Notes under the pieces: generated by a model
Databases searched by the model: none
The model's input: the letters and a program-made list of their open reading frames with translations, nothing else
What the model was told of the DNA's origin: nothing
Made by a program: the position numbers and the translations under genes
In this document: positions 22,651 through 35,439 of the stretch, one piece after another
Position numbering within the stretch: the stretch's first letter is position 1
Layout: each line of letters opens with the position of its first letter
From: Gymnothorax reevesii
Taxonomy: Eukaryota > Chordata > Actinopteri > Anguilliformes > Muraenidae
DNA: 64,000 nucleotides
Direction: 5' to 3'
NCBI GenBank assembly: GCA_029721435.1
Contig: CM056583.1
Location: 88,737,620-88,801,619 of the forward strand

Positions 22651-25600
22651 GTGGAGCTCGAATTCTCTCAGAATGTGGCTCTTAAATCATGAAGGGCAGA
22701 AAAGAGCTTAAACTGCCCAATGTGCAAAAAGATAATCCAGAAGTTAAGGGTAGTTCAGTCAAGCAGTAATTTTTTTGTAATGCCAACTTGGTGAATAAGA
22801 CATTTTCTGAACTGTATGTACCATATAATGACTGTGTCATTGCATTCAGAGGGAAGCCTCACATGTAACTGCCAATGAATTATTCTTGTCTTTGGAAAAC
22901 TTGTTAATCAAGGAAAATTATTCAAGACAAATAATTAGTGAAAAAGGATGCTTTATGCTACCTCTTGTTTCAGCCAGCAGCCATCCCTGAATTCAGGCTG
23001 GTACTTCCGGGGACGTATATTTGGATGTGTCCGCCATTTTTCTGCCTTATGTGGTGTGTCTCATATCTCTCAGGCGATCCTGCAGAAGATGCTCTGAGTG
23101 ATTGGACTTGCCAGAACTCAGACATCATAAAAATCTGTGCAAGCAGGGTGAGTTTTTTCTCACCCCCAGAACATGCACTTGTTGTAGCTGAATGTGTATC
23201 GTTGTAGAGTTATTTGGTTCATTGATAAACTTTGTGGTGCAATGTACAGTGTATCTTTGGTGAACATGTTTCAAGATGGGACTATGTATATTTATCATAT
23301 AGCTGCAGTGCTTTTCCCATTGCCCAGCTCATGACATATTTTAGATACTACTCTATATCACTTTTGCAGAAATTTCATTGGCCGAGAGCATGGGAAAAAA
23401 ATCAGTCCGCGTTACGTCATGCCATTAAGATTTAGCCAAACTGAACGATATTGAAATCAGTATGGCTCAGTGCTGCTACAAGCTAGCTAGGTGCCACTCG
23501 CATAACTAAGTTCATGTTACTTTGCTAGCTAGCTACCGTATATATGCTGTACGTTTTCATAATCATTTTATTGGGGCGAGCCCTCTGTTTGTATGTATGA
23601 ATGTCATCAACTGGCTCCTCGAAATTCGCTTTTAAGCTTTAACGTCTGACGCAGATCCAGATTCATACACGTGTGTACATAATTTTTACTTGGGCCGGTC
23701 CGCCACGAGTCTAAGTTTTGGTAACACTATGGTGGTTATAATCTTGTTGACCTCGGCTTTGCGCTTTTAACGCCGTGAGCGCTCTCAATTCAAGGACATT
23801 AGTGTCAATTTACCCTATTTCCCTTCATAAAATGACAGATCGCGTGCTGAATGTTTTCCTCCGAGGAAGCTATCCCTGATCCAGAATCAGAAAGACTGCT
23901 CGATGTCTCCCCCCGCGGCATCAGGGGGCGCCCCAGTGGCTTAATGGGAGACATATGAAGTTTTACACTGATTGGTTGGACACTTTGAACGACTGCACGA
24001 TTATGCATGCGTTTACTCGGATAGACACTTGGGAAATTGAAATTGAGATTCATGTTAGTATATGTATTCTTGTTGGCTGTAATAAGGCCAGAGAGGAATT
24101 CTGGCGGAAAATGACCCTGTAAACGCGTCAGTTTTCTGATGAAAGACTACTGGAAATCACTTTAGTTTCTCGGCCAAATGAAACAAACTGAAATTAAATC
24201 ATAGATTGAATATTATCTGACTGATAAATACCAATATTTAACTCCGTTTTACTAATTTCTTCGTTTTTGGTATAAAGTATTTTTCCATTGCTTTTCTTTC
24301 ATAGAGCACGATTTAAATAAAATCGTATTCAACCACTAACCCTAACCAGTAGCACCATTGCAAATTACAGTAGTCCTGTGGCATAAAATACTATTTCATA
24401 GTTGAATACGCTTTAATAGTTGCTGCACCAGCACCGTCAAGAGGACTTGGCAGCAAGTTAAAACAAAGCATGAGAACATGTTTTAAAGTAGTGCGCCCTC
24501 TGCTGCTTCGCTTTCATAATTATTTCAATTATTTTCATGGTATGCTTTGTAAAATGCATGGCGCGGCATACAATATTCTTGCTCAGATTTTCTCCATCAT
24601 CAGCTGAATGTTGTTGGTTCTTGTGGCAAAAAGCAAAAAAAAAAAAAAATGCAACGCTATGTATACTGCAAGTGCCTCTCTTTGCTACATTGCCAATATA
24701 TGGCTCCAGTAGATCGCATAAGTTACAAATTCCCTCAGCTGAGAATCTATGGCACTAATAGTGAATATCGTCAGAAAAAGCGAGCAGGTCATGCCATGTT
24801 TCGGACACCAAAGTCCACAGGATTATTCAGGAAAAGTGATGCCAACTTCAGAGGAGGTGCTATAACGCAGCACATGTATAGCCGATTGCAGCCAAAACTC
24901 GGCACGTAACCTGCTCCTGACCAGGTTAAGTTGGCAGCGTAATTTACCATGGTAATCTAGCCACGTTAAAATAGAGGCACCTTTGTGACATTGAAAAGCC
25001 TAGGTTTAGGCTCGACATACCTCGCTAACCCACTTATCTTTCTTCGTAGTACATCCCCCAAGTTCTGAGGAGCTTCTTGTTTTTTTTCGGCGTTGTGATT
25101 GTCTTGCTCACATGCGCGCGGTTTCACGATCGGCCCAGGCCTACGCCAGGCCCGAGTTCAGGCTCTGAGGAGCCTCGTTATTTTTTTGTTTTCAGAGCTG
25201 TTGTTGTTTTATCATCGCTACATACATTTAGCTTGCTAAAATCAATACTAAGGACGTCCAGGATAGAGAAGAAAGGCTTTAAAGGAAGCGGGCTTTACTG
25301 CTCACAGCACTCGCCCCAAACATGCTCTGCATGCCACTAGTAATATTACTCTGTTTGCTACTTACTCAGTTAACTGAATTTGCGAGCCATTGCTAGTTCA
25401 GCCGCAAATATCTGTGACTCAGGGAATGGCTTTGTTAGCAGAGAGATGGAGTTGGCTCAATGCTAACAAACAGTGGGTGCTAACAGATATTACATATGTC
25501 TTCTGTTAAATTACACAATTCAGTTATGTGATAATTAGGATCTTTCACTCTTGGTAGTGTCTTTTAAAAGTAATGAAACGAGTTGAGTACATTTTCAAAT

Positions 25601-27233
25601 GCAAAATTTACTCAGCTCGTTTCATAACTTTCATATGACATGCCCACTGATGTAAGATCCTCTGTTTAGTGAACTCGTTGCCATCGCTGTGTACATTGTA
25701 TACTTGGTGAACTGTCGCGAGAGCTGGAAGGAGTTGGCGCCATTTTTGTTCTTTGTTTAAAGAGATGCCAAGTCTCACGAATTTGGCGTAGGTCTTATGC
25801 AATTTTTAGGCTTATTCACCGTAGTCTACAATTATTCATTGAATGCTTAGTGAAATTCTCGCGCGGAATGAAAATCTTTGTGCATTGAAGTTTCCGTTTC
25901 ACTTGCTTAAAGGTAGACCTCATCACGGGTAACATGGAAAGTGATTATGACTCCGGACCTCCCGTGCTTCTCTTTACTCAGGGATTGGAAACAATGCATG
26001 TGTTTCATGATCGTTTAAATTGTTTTAATGAAATAAGACCATTTTAAACGTTCTTATGCAATTCCAGTGCTTTCATTCCCCAGTAAAGGCAAGCTTGAGA
26101 ATTCCCGAGTCATAATTGATTTCCGTGTCATTAGTGGGGAAATCCGCCGTAATGCATGTGAAACTGATTAATTTGATGCACAATGACTTAAATTCTGCGA
26201 GTGAATTTCTTCGCTTTGATTGAATAATTGCTGATTACGGCACAGAAACGTGAATGCCACTAAGAGGAGAAACTCACGCCAAAGACGTAAGCCTTGGCAT
26301 CTCTGTGTTTATGTTCAGAGAGTTGGGTAAGTTGCTGTCCTTTGATTTTTGTCAGGTTTGTCATTTTATTTTATTTTCTTTTCTTAGATTTCTGGTCACC
26401 TGCTCCAACATCATTATGTGTGAGATAAAGAAAGCTGTGGGCCAGGAAGATAATAAACACTTCTCTTTTTCGAATATTGGGTGTTTTGGCGTTTCTAGGG
26501 ACGAGAGAGGGGAATTTTCATGTAGCCTAAAGTCCAACCGTAGACTTGGCTGTAACTGGGTAAAGCAGAAGTTCTGGGGAGAATAGCAGCCAGTGATAAT
26601 CAAAGGAGGGAAACTGCAGTGAACGTCACAGTTAGGTGAATTTGCTGTCTCAAAGGAGCTTTTTCCAAGGATGTTTTATATTTCACTGAATATACAATTG
26701 GAAAATGGCCGCTCATTCATTCCAATGGAAATTGCTCAGTGGCGCAGCACGCCGACATGAGGTCATGCTTCCGGACCCACGCGGACATGCGCTGTGTGAT
26801 TTTTGCTCACACGTGCGTAGTGTGGGGCTCATGAACACGCTGGTATCTGAGGTGTCAGTGACAACGGCTAGTGCTCATGGAACTCCGACCCAGGGTGCGT
26901 GTTCACGATCACTTTTCACCGGAAATGGAAGTCTGACCACTGCACCCTAATGTTCATACGAGTGGAGCGAAAAAAAAAAAAAACCACAGCCTTCGGTAAA
27001 GGTTTAATGATGTTTTGAGGTACAATTTTATAACACAAATGCAATATCAAATGTTTAGAACGACTTTAACAGGGAAGTAATACTAATAATTAAATGTTAC
27101 TAAAATAATTTAAAATAAAAAAGAATTAAAAATTTTTTTATTTTTAAAATAAAATTAAAAAATAAAATAATACTAAAATAATTCAATGTTGGCAAAATAG
27201 TTGACTTGCTGTTGCGAAACGTGACATTGCTCA
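22651..27233. other. No gene seen
   Basis: Mostly unique AT-rich DNA. It holds a hairpin at 25570-25628 and A-runs near 24637 and 26970. A GCTAGCTA-rich patch near 23490-23540 resembles the interior of the TTAA element. No exon could be supported. Confidence 0.35.
25570..25628. repeat. Short inverted repeat (20-bp arms)
   Basis: GTAATGAAACGAGTTGAGTA (25570-25589) is the near-perfect reverse complement of TACTCAGCTCGTTTCATAAC (25609-25628), with an AT-rich 19-bp loop. It may be a minimal MITE remnant. Confidence 0.75.
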
Positions 27234-27340
27234 GGGGTGCGCTTCCCAAAATCACAGATGCTAACTTCCATAGTTGGAACCATTGACTGAATGGACGAAT
27301 TACTTAATTTCTGCAACTATGCTTTTGGGAGATGCACCCC
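27234..27340. mobile_element. Short palindromic MITE, GGTGCGTTTCCC family, copy 2
   Basis: The ends GGGGTGCGCTTCCCAAAATC and CTTTTGGGAGATGCACCCC are inverted repeats, with CCATTGACTGAATGG at the centre. Same family as 20323-20441. Confidence 0.8.
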
Positions 27341-27917
27341 AGGCTCGTGTCCTCTATAGCTCAACAATGAATACACATTAATGGAGTCTGATGATTCTTG
27401 CTCGTCTGCGTGCCAATTCCATTAACTTTTCCGGATTCAAGACAATAAACCGAACACACAACACAACGCATTGCACGTGCCTCATAAACCGATATGTTTT
27501 AAAGTCAGGAGCCTTAAACTTTTGTCAATTCTGCTAATTTACTTTTTTACTTTTATCTAACGTAACTTATAACCATTCCGTGGAGTATAGTAAGATGTGG
27601 GTCTACTGTGAAATGTTACGCACGTTGTACAGCGTTATTTTTACCTTTGTTTTAAAGCTCATTTTTTCTGTGTTTCCCCAGATATCTGAGCCTCTTGTAG
27701 TGCATTGAACGGTTCATGAATTTCTGCATGTCAGCGAACCGGAGGCCGTGCCTTTCTATCCCCCCTCCGCCATTCCCTTTCCAATAAAGTCTGTCCTGAT
27801 TAAAATTTGAATACTGTCTCATTACATTTCTGAGTGCAAGTTAACATCGATTGTAGTTATGGTACTCAATTTTATGATCGTGGCTGGCTCTGCGTAATTT
27901 AGGCTAGCCTTTTCAGG

Positions 27918-28101
27918 CCTTTTTTGCCTGTGTCCCAACTTTTTTGAGACCTGTTACAGTCAGAAAATTTGAAAGAAGCTCATTTTGTAGATAAAAATGT
28001 AAAATGTCTCAGTTTAAACATTTGAAATGTTATCAAAGTTCTATTGTGAGTATCATTGGCTCATGTGATCTGAAAGTCATTGCATTTTGATTTTATTCAC
28101 A
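27918..28101. mobile_element. Solo Tc1-like terminal fragment
   Basis: GTGTCCCAACTTTTTTGAGA followed by GTAAAATGTCTCAGTTT and AACATTTGA matches the terminal region of the Tc1 element whose right end lies at 42540-42773. No transposase is attached. Confidence 0.7.
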
Positions 28102-28443
28102 ATTTCCACTTCACAGCCTCACCGTCAAATCTACCTGTATCACTCCCGTTGATCTCAGATGCTGCTCACGAACATTAGATGTTCAGATTTCATTTACTCA
28201 CGTTTCCACCTACGAAAAACTTCGTTCTAATAAAGGCTGTACCACAAATAATGAGTATGTATGTTCAGTGCTTGTTCGGATCATGCACAAAAAGTCATAA
28301 TTTTGGATTTTATCTGTCAAATTGCTGAAAAGTTTTGTCATCAAGTATGAAGGTCTCTAACTAATGTAAGAATAAAGAATGGTTAGTTAATGGTTTGCTT
28401 AGCAGTGTTCGAACTGAATTTATGTACTGTTATAAATGCGCTC

Positions 28444-28913
28444 TGTTATGGCCCCAATTTCTTATTACAATCTACAACACAACAGCAACAGCAAGGGATG
28501 ACAGACAGAGTTTTAAAAACTTAAACACATTTAATTAAACACAACAACTAACTAAACTGACCAAGATTGAATAGGAAAAAAAAAAAGAAATATTTACAGT
28601 CCCTTTTTGTGGGGTGGCTTGGTGATGTCCTGGATAATGAAAATGCTCAAACACAGGCAAAGAAATCCACAAAAGAAACGTCACAGGTCTGGTCACACGT
28701 ATCCTTCTTCTTGAAATTTCTCCTACTACTTTACTGTCTCAATTCTTTTCCTTATATACTCTTTTGCAGACCCCACCCACATTTAGACCTCTTTTTTTTA
28801 ATTTTCTGAGACTTGCCCCAGACATGTCCAGGACATGTCTAAACATGACTCCAGTCTGAGCTTAACAAAAAATAGGTAAATACTGCCATCTAGTGGCCTA
28901 TATTCACATTACA
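28444..28913 (-). mobile_element. Solo LTR with 4-bp target duplication
   Basis: The 470-bp segment starts TGTTATGG and ends CACATTACA, flanked by GCTC on both sides (28440-28443, 28914-28917). On the minus strand a TATA box (GAGTATATAAGG, plus 28750-28761) stands in the first half, as expected for an LTR promoter. No internal domain is attached. Confidence 0.8.
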
Positions 28914-29202
28914 GCTCATATGGATATTACATTAGATGCTACTCAGCTGACAGATGACGCATCAAAATAGAGTAATGTGAATTGGTGCTATTCAAAGTAA
29001 TGGAAATATACAACTCAGTTCATGGATATATCCATATCATTTTAATATGAAAAAGTAAGGTGAGTTTTGGCTGCTTACATGGTTCTAGTCACAACAGCGA
29101 CCTTGTAGCTTACAGTACATTTGCCGTGCAACATGAAGTGTAGCAATCAAGTTGCTACATATTACGGTCATTCATCAATTAAAATAAAATGGCAAAAATA
29201 TA

Positions 29203-29758
29203 CTGAGCAACAAAAGAAACGCAAGTTAGCTAGTAAGTTAATGTGCTCTTATGGTCACTCAAGGTGACCGCAAAACATAGAAAACTGATGAAACGAGTTT
29301 AAATGTGCACACACTAGTAATAAATTTGATTTGCAATAATTACGCGCAAAGATCAGCCCCTGCTTGTGTTAGCCAACTGGTCCTTTCAGGATAGCCTCTC
29401 TGGTGTTAGCACTGGTGATTGTGTTTCTATATGATTCCACTGCAGAAGCTCCTACTGAGGAACGCAAGTACAGAAGGGGGCAGTCTGCGTGCCCACTGCA
29501 CAGAGCCAGCAACCCTTATTAGTGGTATTTAACACGCTACGGACCCAGAAACATCTTATAAGCAATCACATCGACATCTGCGTTGTCAATCTGGGCTGCA
29601 TAATAACAAGCATGACAGACCCTGGGTAAAGCCTCGAGGACCTCACGGTTCTGATCAGCCCAGATCTGCTCGCAATTAGTAAATTTGATTTTCTATGTTA
29701 ATTACGCACAAACTTATTTTTCCGGTCTGTCATTAATTGCGTTTCTTTTGCTGCTCAT
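29203..29758. mobile_element. Tc1/mariner-type MITE
   Basis: Inverted ends: CTGAGCAACAAAAGAAACGC at 29203 and, reading back from 29758, ATGAGCAGCAAAAGAAACGC. TA flanks both sides (29201-29202, 29759-29760). The body carries two direct copies of a motif, TAATAAATTTGATTTGCAA-TTACGCGCAAA (about 29320) and TAGTAAATTTGATTTTC-TTACGCACAAA (about 29675). No transposase is present. Confidence 0.82.
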
Positions 29759-29760
29759 TA

Positions 29761-31129
29761 TATTTGCATGTTCACGTCGCCAGCTCACTTTACCGACTTG
29801 GCTACGTCTTTAATGTTGAACACAGACAGATGGCAAGGAATGCCCATTGCTCCACCCACTCACATCTGCTGCAGTGCTTAACGAGAACGCGCTTACATAT
29901 GAGGACCCGTTGGTGTTTGCATAGCCTGAATATAAATAAAACATTTTTTTGTCTTTGATGAGAAACAAGGCATCAATTATTTAAAAGAAAAAAATAGACT
30001 GTTTCGGCATCGATAATTTGTGGGTGTCAAAAAAATTTATATACGGATTTATTAGCGTGTCTTTTTCAATTATTCCCTATGGAGAAATTTCTTTTTGGCC
30101 CCAATGGCATCTCATGACCTGCAATATCAAGGTTCACCGCTATGCCCATGTTGGCGTGTGTTTCCAGTCTTCGTCGTCTGTCCAGTTTTCCTTATAGGTT
30201 CATGGCTTTTTCAGGGTGAGAGGGTGATTTATTTTAACACTCTGATTGGTTGAGCACCTACCAATGAAATTAGGTAGATTACTCGTACGATGTGACGTCA
30301 CCTTAGGATGAAAATGATGTGTCCAATTTGAAAGCAGCAATTTGGAAGGGAAAATCTTTAGATCTGTGAATTATTCTGTTAAAACTGGTCACCTCATACT
30401 TTGGCTGCGGTTTACACTTGTCTTTTCAAGGCAACTTTAGTGATTGGATGCACCGGATTGGAATTCATGTATGTCTGCATACGCATGTCCACACTTGGCA
30501 CATCGATGTCACCTGCCCCGATGGGATAAAGATCAGATACATTACTGCATGGGTATAGTCCCATGCAACAGCTGTACCCTAAATGCCTCACAGTGCAAGA
30601 ACGAGCTTCCTCCTTTTCTTAATATTTCATTTATTGTGTGACTGTGCCAGGGCTAGTATGAGATGTGCTGCATGAAGCATAAAGCAGCGGAGACAAGAGG
30701 TTAAAGCAGCTGCTGTTGGCCTCAGCGCAGGAACCTTGGCAATTTTCTGAAATATAGTTTTATTTGTGCAGCCGCTGTTAAGTGTAGCTAGCACAGACGT
30801 GTCGGACCACAGTGCTAGAAGACAGTGGGTCTCAGCTGTGCTGCTGCCCTGGTTTTCTTCCGGCTCTATCTTCTCTTTGTTTTATGTGTTTTGGAGTGGA
30901 ATTCGCATGCTGCAGGAAGATGATGCAAGGCCTACATCTGGTAAATTGTCCAGATTGCGCCCACATGCTGTTCACACCTCACTGAGATCCAAACTCATTG
31001 CAAGCCAGCCCACTTCTGCATGTGGTCTGGCAGATCAAATCTCAATGCAAGCAAGATCCGATCCCATAGCATACAGACTTAACTGTTAATATGTCCTTGC
31101 ATGATCAGATGAAAAAAGTCTCATTAAAA
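29761..31129. other. No gene seen
   Basis: Unique-looking DNA with short frames only; no element or exon was recognised. Confidence 0.35.
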
Positions 31130-31490
31130 GTCTCATCACTCAGTTATGGCGCTGCATTGCGAAGCAATAGTGACCACCACGACCCGGGTTCGAACCTCGG
31201 TGGTACCAGCTGGCAGTGGTTAATAGCCTTTTCAGGGCAGGGCATAATTGCCTTCGCGCTGCAGGGAAAGAAATTGGGAGGGACTGCTGGATAGGGATTG
31301 TTTAATTGCAGCATTGTTCATTGCTCAAGTGCCTCCTGTTGGCCAGCCGGACGCTCGTCTGCAAAATTTTAAGCTTGCTGATGCTCGGATATCATCTGCC
31401 CTCGCTCTGAACTTGCAAAGTCTTGAGCTATGAGTGTAAAAGGAAGCAGCGGCTGACAGGGGCATGCTTCGGTGGAGAGCCACGGCCTGT
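31130..31490 (+). mobile_element. tRNA-derived SINE, copy 1 (3'-truncated)
   Basis: The head contains a pol III B-box-like GGGTTCGAACCTC at 31187-31199 and an A-box-like region near 31136-31155. The body matches the SINE at 61684-62163: CTGGCAGTGGT, AAATTGGGAGGG, GCCTCCTGTTGGCCAGCCGG, GCGGCTGACAGG, TGCTTCGG-GGAGAGCC. Similarity stops near 31490, so the 3' part is lost. It is not a tRNA gene because no acceptor/anticodon fold can be completed. Confidence 0.85.
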
Positions 31491-32244
31491 TTGTACAGTA
31501 AACCACACAGTTCTTTCCCGTTTTCCCTGGTTTTTTTTTTTTTTTTTGTATTTATGCTGCATTCAAACTGAATGTTTGTGCTGCCTCTCCGTCCTCCATC
31601 TGCCACTCAGTGGGTGTAACCACAGCAACCGCCACACTCTATGTAACCTTAATAGACAAATCAATCAAAGTACGTTAACTTTACTTCATGCTTCTATCGT
31701 GTAGTACGTTTAATTTACGCTTAGTATCTTATGTCTTCTCGATGTTACATGACTCACATAGGCCTACAGTTAAATCTGTGACTGTAGCCTAAAATCAGTC
31801 TATCGAACTCTTCAGAACCATTCAAGTGGGCAGCGCCACAACAAAGTTGGGACGTACTTAACAGCTGCGCAGGCAAAACGTGCGTATGAAACGAAGAACT
31901 TTCTTAAGATTGTACTTGGTGAACCCTCTTTGAGCTCCATGATCAAACAATATAAGGAAACGAGGCCCAGATCTGATGACACTGCGCAGTAAACACCTAT
32001 GTGCCGTGGCGGAGCTCCGGACACTGAAAAATATAGACCCATGTGTCCATGGGACAGCCTCTGCCCAAAATAACCCCCATGTATGCCCCCAAGGTCCAAA
32101 AGATTGATTAAGGAGAATTGATGATTTATATTCTCAGGGATCTTAATCTAGACCTGATCTTAATCTGTGTCTGTGAAACTGGTCTTTTTGAAGTTTAATG
32201 TCCAGTTTTCTGCAAGTCTTAATTTATGTGATTTATGAATATTA
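31491..32244. other. No gene seen
   Basis: Includes an 18-base T run near 31530. Nothing else was recognised. Confidence 0.35.
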
Positions 32245-32640
32245 CCCTCTGGGGTCTAAGCCATTTTTTCCTATTTTGGGTTCACTTGGTCTCCATGTGT
32301 AAGACGGCAGTATGACCTCAACCCTGATACCCACAATGGAGTTGTATATATCTATCTTTTCAGGACACTCTGGGCTATGAGAATATGTTTGCTGCATTGA
32401 TGTCACATGAATGTAAACATATTTATATGACTATAAAGGCAAATGATGAAAGGAAACAGCACTTCAATCTCACAAAATTTTATTCAAATTTCACGAAGAA
32501 CCATGACGAACAAGAAAAAATTGTTCTCCCGTGTCTTGGGAATTAGTGAGAAAAAATAAACATTAAAACTAAAATAAACATCAAAAACTATTACATTTTT
32601 GAGCAAAAAGTCTGTTATTTTATTCATTTTTTTTCCTGAA
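32245..32640. mobile_element. Possible piggyBac-like terminal fragment
   Basis: CCCTCTGGGGTCTAAG at 32245, preceded by ATTA (a mutated TTAA), resembles the terminus I associate with fish piggyBac-derived elements. No opposite terminus was found. The call rests on recall of the terminal motif. Confidence 0.35.
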
Positions 32641-32942
32641 AGTCAGCTGTTGCATTTCTCAAAACAGTTCCAGTCTGCAGTGAGATGGATGGCTATGTCC
32701 CACTGTTTGTATTACCTTTGTAGAGCACTTTTCAAAAACACAGTTACATGGCGCTTTACAAGAGGGTAATGCCTGTATACAATGTAAGAGCAGGAATAAA
32801 AGCGAGGAGTGAGATAAAACACGGACGTCATAAATGAAAAGCAAAACAATGTCTGCCGTCCCCCAACTCCCATCCCTGCAGCCTACAGCGCAGCTCTCTG
32901 TCTCTCGCCCCAACTTCCGCACTCAATTTCTGGTGTCACTTA

Positions 32943-33150
32943 GACTGTCTCTCCCTCCCTCTCTCTCTCTGTCTCTCTCTCTCTCTGCGCATTTCTGTGT
33001 GTCTCATGCATCTCTTTCTCTGCGCATTTCTGCGAGACTCGTGCATCTCTGTCTCTCTCTGCGTATTTCCGTGCGTCTTGCGGATCTCAGTCTCTGCACA
33101 TTTTCTATGCGTCTTGCGGATCTCTGTCTCTCGGTGCATTTTCGATCGGC
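32943..33150. repeat. CT-rich VNTR, ~36-bp unit, about 5 copies
   Basis: After a (CT)n start, units of TCTCTGTCTCTGCGCATTTC, then TGCGTCTTGCGGA or a close variant, repeat about five times. Both strands have open frames over it, which reflect the repeat only. Confidence 0.85.
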
Positions 33151-35036
33151 AAAGCAAGGTTGGCTTCCCCTGACATGAGCAACTTCTGGTCCATTTCCTG
33201 ATACCAAAATAAAATGTGAAAAATTGAATTAAATGCGAGGTAAACGTTCATGAAACACTCAATGTGCACTGGGTGCACGCTTAACAATACTATCCAAATG
33301 TACAAAGGACGATTTACTCTATTCTACAAATTTTTCTGAGCACTACCGTAATGACATAGATCTGTAAACAGTACAGTTGGAATAAGCGCATGTTATGCTC
33401 AATGAATTTGAGATCAGTAGAATGGCTGCCACGAACTTGACTAGTCAGGAACACAGCCTCTGATTTGTAGACAGACTCAATCCATGGCATTATCGGATTG
33501 GCCTCAGATAACAACAGCTTTTTTTCAATACCAAAAACATGGATAAATCATAGCAGAAGAAGTTCTTCGCTGCAATTATTATTATGGACTTATTTTACTA
33601 AGTCTCCGAAGAAACCAGGCTGTTCATGGCTGGATTACAAAATTCTGAAAGGCACACGATTGCAGCTGAGCACTCGTTGAAAGGGCGCAACCGTGGCCAA
33701 AAAAACCCCCAAAAATTAAAGTCAAATGTACACGGCATTCCAGCGATATCTAATATTTAATACAAGGCGCAAATTGTCGTATAAGACATCGCTAACCCCC
33801 CGGGTTAATGTTTTGGTCCAAGCCACGGACAAATCTGTTTGTTCTTGTTAAGATAATAGGAAATTGGCCCATCTTTGCTCTATTGGAAACCAGACACTGC
33901 CTGCCTGTTCAGGCTCATGCCAGACCTTTGGCTTACCTGTCCTGCTCTACCCAATAGCCCAATAGCCCTCACCCCCAGTGGCCTTGCAATGCTCTGAGTG
34001 CATAAATATCCAATATTACTACTATGTTACACCAGAGTTAATAGTTAGGATTAATAAAGTACCTGTAGGATGGAGTAAAAACAACATTCTTTATAACAAT
34101 GAACGTTAGCCTTCCTGCTGGCTACAGTCATTGAAATAACCTGAACTAAATCTCCACAAAAAAATTTAAATAAAACATTGCATTTAAAAAATATTCCAAA
34201 TTAAACTTGTAAGGCATTAAAATAATTACACACTCAAACAAAAAAGTTCAGTCAGAATGAATTTCTGAAAAGAAAGCTATAAACAGTGCCAGAGAACTTT
34301 TTAAAGTGCATAAGGTACAAGTTTGAAATGCCAGGCCACAAAAAGACACTATTATCTTCACAACTACTCTTTTTCTGCCACTTGCAGATGACAGGATGTG
34401 CAGTATGAAGTGTTTCTGATGGACAATGACACCTTTCTGCCTTAATTCATCAGGAGGAATTGTTTGTCATATTGATTGCTTAGCTCAAGTTGCCTAAATG
34501 GACTTGACATACCAAACAAACTAACTAGGCAATTGGCCTCTGAAATCAGCACATTTTGTGAAAAAGGTGTGATTCTTCTGAACTGAGTCTGGTGAAGTAA
34601 ATGAGAAGTGGGCTGAGTAACACAGCATGTTCACTCTCAGCTGCTCCAGTGCGGTTGATTTGTAGTTGAAGAGCGTTCTGGAACTTCTGGTGTTTGGAGA
34701 TTCGTGAATTGATGAAAACGAGTCTCTTGGTCTGTGTGCCTCTGAGTTTACATTTAAGTTGTGTTTTTTAATGAAGAACGTTCCCCATGGCCCAGCTTAA
34801 AGACTGATCTGATGGAGAGAGAACCTCTTTACCTTAACCTCCCAAAGGTTTACAAGACCGACTGCCTTCTTATAATACTGTAAGACACAAACTCCAGGGG
34901 GGGTATTCCACACACCAGGGCTCCTGAGTCAGGTGGTCAGTTGTGAATTGCAGAAGCTCCTTTTCCTGCAGTACATGTTCCTTTCTTGGCTTCATTCAGT
35001 TCAGAAATCCAGCCAACCCAGTATCCCTTTGTTTTA
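33151..35036. other. No gene seen
   Basis: AT-rich spacer. GGGTATTCCACACACCAGGG at 34901 resembles a MITE end from fish genomes but has no partner nearby. Confidence 0.35.
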
Positions 35037-35057
35037 TATATTTGTTTTATATATATA

Positions 35058-35122
<65 letters not shown>
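35037..35122. repeat. (TA)n microsatellite
   Basis: About 80 bp of TA dinucleotides with minor interruptions. Confidence 0.97.
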
Positions 35123-35124
<2 letters not shown>

Positions 35125-35439
35125 ACTATGATTACACCCTACCACACATGTCAATGTCCAGTTGTACTGTAGGCTTGAAAATTACCGGCACCCCAGACTG
35201 GCAATGCACAAATAATACTAATTCTAAAAAATATATATCAATAGATAAACTCTAACTGCCAAAACGTGAGAAATACTGTACGATATTAATGTTCCAGTGA
35301 AACCAACCAAAATAATTTACTGATTTAATGAAAAGTCTATTTCCTCCAAATCAACATATAGCAATTTATGGTACCCACAATTAAATCAGGTATCATGTTC
35401 CACTTATTAAAGTTTTCTCTAAGGCTTAAAGAACTATAT

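Noticed and set aside
24335..24350. Telomere-like CTAACCCTAACC
   Set aside because: Only two units; too short to indicate a telomeric or interstitial telomere tract.
31187..31199. Possible tRNA gene from the GGTTCGAACC B-box
   Set aside because: No complete cloverleaf or acceptor pairing; it belongs to a SINE repeated at 61.7 kb.
34933..35255. ORFs with Tyr-Ile runs
   Set aside because: Translations of the (TA)n microsatellite.
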